This document shows positions 61,483-64,000 of a stretch of DNA of 64,000 nucleotides, piece by piece. Numbering within the stretch: the stretch's first letter is position 1; each line of letters opens with the position of its first letter. The position numbers and the translations under genes are program-made. A model generated the notes under the pieces. The model did no database searches, had not been told where the DNA came from, and saw only the letters and a list, made by a program, of their open reading frames with translations. Location: contig JAQSCO010000014.1 in NCBI GenBank assembly GCA_029945445.1, forward strand, positions 62,001 through 126,000, in the 5' to 3' direction. The stretch is from Lacunisphaera sp. Lineage in GTDB: Bacteria; Verrucomicrobiota; Verrucomicrobiia; Opitutales; Opitutaceae.

Positions 61483-61508
61483 AAAAAAGGGCCGCGATCA
61501 GGCGGCCC
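61483..61508 (-). terminator. Rho-independent terminator of the Dabb gene
   Basis: On the minus strand GGGCCGC-CTGATC-GCGGCCC is followed by TTTTTT. It lies 26 bp downstream of the Dabb-protein stop codon. Confidence 0.88.
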
Positions 61509-61533
61509 CAAGTGAGGACGCGGCAGCGTGCGC

Positions 61534-61899
61534 TCAGTTCGTGGCGTCGAACGTCGTGCTGTGGTCGCGGATGGGCAGGTAAACCTTATACCACGCCTTC
61601 TGCGCGTCGCTGTCGGTGTAGGCCTTGAAGGCATCGGCGTCGGCGAATTCCATCACGATGACGTGGGAGCGGTCGCCCTGGGCCTTGAGGGTCTTGGTCC
61701 ACACGTGCGTGATGCCCTTGTATTGGGCGGGCAACGCTTGGGCGCCGACGAGGGCGGCCTGGATCTGCTCCGGCGTGGTGCCGGCTTTCCAGGCGACGGT
61801 GACGACGTGCATGATGGACTTCGGCGCGGTGTCGGCCGCGAGGGCGGAGGTGGCGGCGAAGCCGGTGGAGAGGACGAGGGCGAGGAGGAGTTTTTTCAT
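61534..61899 (-). CDS. Exported Dabb (stress-responsive alpha/beta barrel) domain protein
   Basis: 121-aa protein with a signal peptide (to about residue 22, SALAAD) and a single Dabb domain (MHVVTVAWKAGTTPEQIQ, HVIVMEFADADAFKAYTDSDAQKAW). The domain forms dimeric barrels; function in bacteria is mostly unknown. It is followed by a strong terminator, so it is transcribed as a unit of its own or ends the unit with the upstream lipoprotein. Confidence 0.88.
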   Translation of the reverse strand: MKKLLLALVLSTGFAATSALAADTAPKSIMHVVTVAWKAGTTPEQIQAALVGAQALPAQYKGITHVWTKTLKAQGDRSHVIVMEFADADAFKAYTDSDAQKAWYKVYLPIRDHSTTFDATN

Positions 61900-61995
61900 A
61901 GGGAAGAAGATTTTTCTGAACGACGGGAGAGACCGTGCAAGTGCAAACAGCAGGAGGGGCCACTGCCGGCATGCCCAGGCGGCGCGCAGCCAAGG

Positions 61996-62523
61996 CTACG
62001 GGCGGAAGGCCCGCACGTGCTGGGTCGAGCCCTCCTGGACCGTGACCTCGAAGGCCACGCCGCCGTTCTCGTAGGTAAAGATGCGGCCGGTGGTCTTCGC
62101 GCCGAAGGAGATCACGCCGCTGCCTTGCACCGAGGTCCGGGCGGATTTGCCGGATCCGAGGGTTTGCGTGACTTCGGCCTCGCTGAGCCCCGGCCCGACC
62201 ACGGTCTGGCCGCCGGCCTTGAGCGAGTGGCCCCAGATCTCGACGACCACATTGGCAGCGTTGATGGTGACCATGGTCTCCTTGTCGGACCAGTGAACGA
62301 CGCGGGCGCTCCTGGATCCGCGAGTTTCGCTCGGTTCGCCGAGGATTTTCCTGGCCTCATCCAGCGTCTGTCCGGGACGAACGCCATCGACGGTCCACGG
62401 CGCCGTGCCCGTGTAGCGCGGGGCAGAGGCAGAGTCGGTGGCCTCGCGATAACAGGCCGGCAGCAGGGCCAGCCCGCCGAGCAGGCACGTGAAACGGAAG
62501 AGTAAGGGGGGCTGAACGGGCAT
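61996..62523 (-). CDS. Uncharacterised lipoprotein
   Basis: 175-aa protein with lipoprotein signal LALLPAC (Cys about 24). The mature part has a short segment VRPGQTLDEARKILGEPSETRG typical of SmpA/OmlA-like repeats, where a helix is followed by GxP. A second similar one is VGPGLSEAEVTQTLGSGK. Two BamE/SmpA-like units are possible but weak. Function unknown. Confidence 0.7.
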   Translation of the reverse strand: MPVQPPLLFRFTCLLGGLALLPACYREATDSASAPRYTGTAPWTVDGVRPGQTLDEARKILGEPSETRGSRSARVVHWSDKETMVTINAANVVVEIWGHSLKAGGQTVVGPGLSEAEVTQTLGSGKSARTSVQGSGVISFGAKTTGRIFTYENGGVAFEVTVQEGSTQHVRAFRP

Positions 62524-62603
62524 GAGCGATAACGCTGATTGTGTCGGACGATGCAGGAATCGGCGCCGGCGTAAAGCCGCGGGCAGGACTAGGAGGCGGC
62601 CGG

Positions 62604-63212
62604 TTAGGCCTTCTTCCTTGGGGCAGATTTTAACGTGGTGTGGAAACCCATTTCCTTGTCGGGCACGATGGGCGCCGGCGGCTGATCGAGCAGGAGCATG
62701 ATGCGCTGCAGCACGTCGGTGATGGCGATCTCGTGCGAGTCGAGGCGCGAGGTCAGCTCCTTCTCAAGGGAGGCCAGTTTCTTGGCGAGCTCGCGCGTAT
62801 CGGTGAGCAAGCCACGCATCTTGATGAAGGCACGGACGACAAACACGCTCATCTGAACGGCTTGCGCGCTGTTGAGTATATTCGCCGCCATGATGGCGCC
62901 GTGCTCGGTGAAAGCGAAGGGGAGATATTTGATATGGCGGCCGTGTTTCAAGGTCACAATTTGTGACCTTAAGATGGTATCCTCTTCATATCTGGCCTTT
63001 TGCAAATCCATAGCCTCCTTCCGCGTGAGCCCGAACATGAAGTCCGGCGGGAATTTTTCCAAGTTGCGGCGGACAGCCTGATTGAAGGCCTTGGTCGGGA
63101 CGCCGTAGAGCTTGGCGAGGTCGGCATCGAGGATCACGCGCTCGCCGCGGATGGTGTGGATGACGCTTTCGACGGACGGAACGGTAGCGGGAGATTTGCG
63201 AACGGGCGACAT
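62604..63212 (-). CDS. ORF6N domain protein
   Basis: 202-aa protein with an N-terminal ORF6N (phage KilA-N-related) DNA-binding domain: VIHTIRGERVILDADLAKLYGVPTKAFNQAV, FPPDFMFGLT, LPFAFTEHGAIMAANIL. A C-terminal coiled coil (RELAKKLASLEKELTSRLDSHE) probably drives dimerisation. Such genes are common in phage and mobile regions and as orphan chromosomal regulators. A near-palindrome upstream (63274-63294) is a candidate autoregulatory site. Confidence 0.9.
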   Translation of the reverse strand: MSPVRKSPATVPSVESVIHTIRGERVILDADLAKLYGVPTKAFNQAVRRNLEKFPPDFMFGLTRKEAMDLQKARYEEDTILRSQIVTLKHGRHIKYLPFAFTEHGAIMAANILNSAQAVQMSVFVVRAFIKMRGLLTDTRELAKKLASLEKELTSRLDSHEIAITDVLQRIMLLLDQPPAPIVPDKEMGFHTTLKSAPRKKA

Positions 63213-63273
63213 GGTGTTTGGCGGCCCGCGACGCGAACGATGCAGAAATCAGCCGCAGGGTCGAGCCGGCGGT

Positions 63274-63294
63274 GCGGTCACAAATTGTGGCCGC
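63274..63294. promoter_or_regulatory. Candidate operator upstream of the ORF6N gene
   Basis: GCGGTCACAA-A-TTGTGGCCGC is a 21-bp near-perfect palindrome (one mismatch) 62 bp upstream of the ORF6N start. Its core closely matches a perfect palindrome inside the coding region (62950-62970, AAGGTCACAA-T-TTGTGACCTT). Confidence 0.4.
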
Positions 63295-63383
63295 ATTCGC
63301 GGCGATCAGCGCCCGGCATTAATATATGCGATCTGACCCCAAACTCGGCCCTTAAACCGGGCCCTTAGCGTCGGCTACATTAT

Positions 63384-64000
63384 TTATACATCTCCGTCGG
63401 TAAGCTTATCCAATTTACATCCCAAGTTGTCTTCCAAATAGGAAATGAATCGCTCCTCCCGAACAATCACCGCTTGGAATACATGATTTCTCTGTTGCCG
63501 GAGCAGGAAATCAAGCTGCGGATGAACTTCGAATGGCGGCATGCCGATTGGTGAGACACGATCGAGCGATGTAGCGAGAATAATAATATCCGGCCTACCT
63601 CCGAAAACAGCACCGGCTCGCTCAACTGCAGAGTCAAGTAACTCGGGATCGACTGAAGGCTCTCCAATCCAATTGATCATCTTGCCGGACAAGTTGCACT
63701 TCGGGCGTTCATCAATGACAATGTCTTTCCGGGTTATCGGGAGGGATTCATTGCTAATTGCAGCAGGCGGAATGGCGGTAAAGAATAAGTCTTCAGTGAT
63801 GATCCGGATCGGCTTCTTGCGTGCGCGAAATGTCAGAGCGCGTTCAACTTTGTAACCAAAGTTACCAAATTTCCACATTGGTTCAGGAATTGAGCCGACG
63901 ACCACATAGTCCGTCTGCGTCGTCGTGGATTCTTCAATCTGAACGCCCAAATGGATTGCCAAAACCTCTACCTTGTCTCTGCCAAATTTAAACTGACCCG
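63384..64000 (-). CDS. BRCT-domain protein, N-terminus beyond window edge
   Basis: The frame is open to the right edge, so at least 205 aa are visible and the true start is outside. A BRCT domain begins at the edge (GQFKFGRDKVEVLAIHLG, then TTTQTDYVVVG and FGYKVERALTFRARKKPIRIITEDLFF). About 120 residues with no recognised family follow (for example IGEPSVDPELLDSAVERAGAVFGG and LDFLLRQQRNHVFQAVIVREERFISYLED). An in-frame TTG at 63962 is unlikely to be the start because it would cut the BRCT fold. The composition is markedly AT-rich compared with the rest of the window, suggesting acquisition. Confidence 0.7.
   Translation of the reverse strand, partial: GQFKFGRDKVEVLAIHLGVQIEESTTTQTDYVVVGSIPEPMWKFGNFGYKVERALTFRARKKPIRIITEDLFFTAIPPAAISNESLPITRKDIVIDERPKCNLSGKMINWIGEPSVDPELLDSAVERAGAVFGGRPDIIILATSLDRVSPIGMPPFEVHPQLDFLLRQQRNHVFQAVIVREERFISYLEDNLGCKLDKLTDGDV

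Noticed and set aside
62950-62970. Perfect 21-bp palindrome inside the ORF6N gene as a definite operator
   Set aside because: It encodes the conserved LRSQIVTL stretch of the family, so symmetry may be coincidental. It is kept only as support for the upstream copy.

Overview
This is a GC-rich, densely coding bacterial chromosome segment. I see no tRNA, rRNA, CRISPR array, intact transposase or prophage. Gene content, gene style and the abundance of intergenic palindromic repeats suggest a Verrucomicrobiota genome, probably near Opitutaceae. That placement is inference from gene families, not from a marker gene. The right edge (from about 63,360) and one small gene near 46.5 kb are clearly more AT-rich and look like younger or acquired DNA.

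Layout. 1-3.9 kb: a denitrification and copper block on the minus strand (YwiC-like membrane protein, copper nitrite reductase with a fused cytochrome c, a NirV-like SUMF1-fold protein, an SCO1-type copper chaperone). Two near-identical FNR/NNR-type boxes sit at the same distance from their start codons. 3.9-12.8 kb: aromatic amino acid catabolism (phenylalanine hydroxylase, HPPD, homogentisate dioxygenase, a flavin-reductase-like protein, thiolase and a fused acetoacetate CoA-transferase) with a divergent LuxR-type regulator. Together these convert Phe/Tyr to acetyl-CoA, but maleylacetoacetate isomerase and fumarylacetoacetase are not in the window. 13-22.7 kb: M13 peptidase, the DUF3999/DUF2339 pair, a 2-hydroxyacid dehydrogenase and an amidohydrolase.

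22.8-25.7 kb holds a bufferin/Hvf-type RiPP metallophore locus: a Cys-rich precursor with a duplicated module, a DUF692 enzyme, a DUF2063 partner and a DoxX protein. Two matching ECF-like promoters and tandem terminators after the precursor gene go with it. 25.7-37.8 kb is mostly housekeeping (RsgA, YhbY-like, two pseudouridine synthases, TonB-like, a PQQ-type dehydrogenase-cytochrome c, GH3 family) plus a novel three-repeat protein.

37.9-51.4 kb reads as a branched-chain/short-chain acyl-CoA module: a FadJ-like fusion, an E1alpha-E1beta-lipoyl-E2 single-chain 2-oxoacid dehydrogenase, an acyl-CoA carboxylase beta subunit, a two-gene (split) IcmF-type isobutyryl-CoA mutase and an acyl-CoA dehydrogenase. 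Palindromic repeats occur in-frame inside several of these proteins and exactly between the two halves of the mutase. 51.4-64 kb carries a receiver-kinase hybrid, AsnRS, an acyltransferase, an M14 carboxypeptidase, a GH28 lipoprotein, a PLP decarboxylase, small secreted proteins, an ORF6N protein and a BRCT protein cut by the window edge.

Start codons were chosen by domain or signal-peptide extent and spacing, because Shine-Dalgarno sequences are weak throughout. Long ORFs antisense to these genes were treated as GC-driven shadows.
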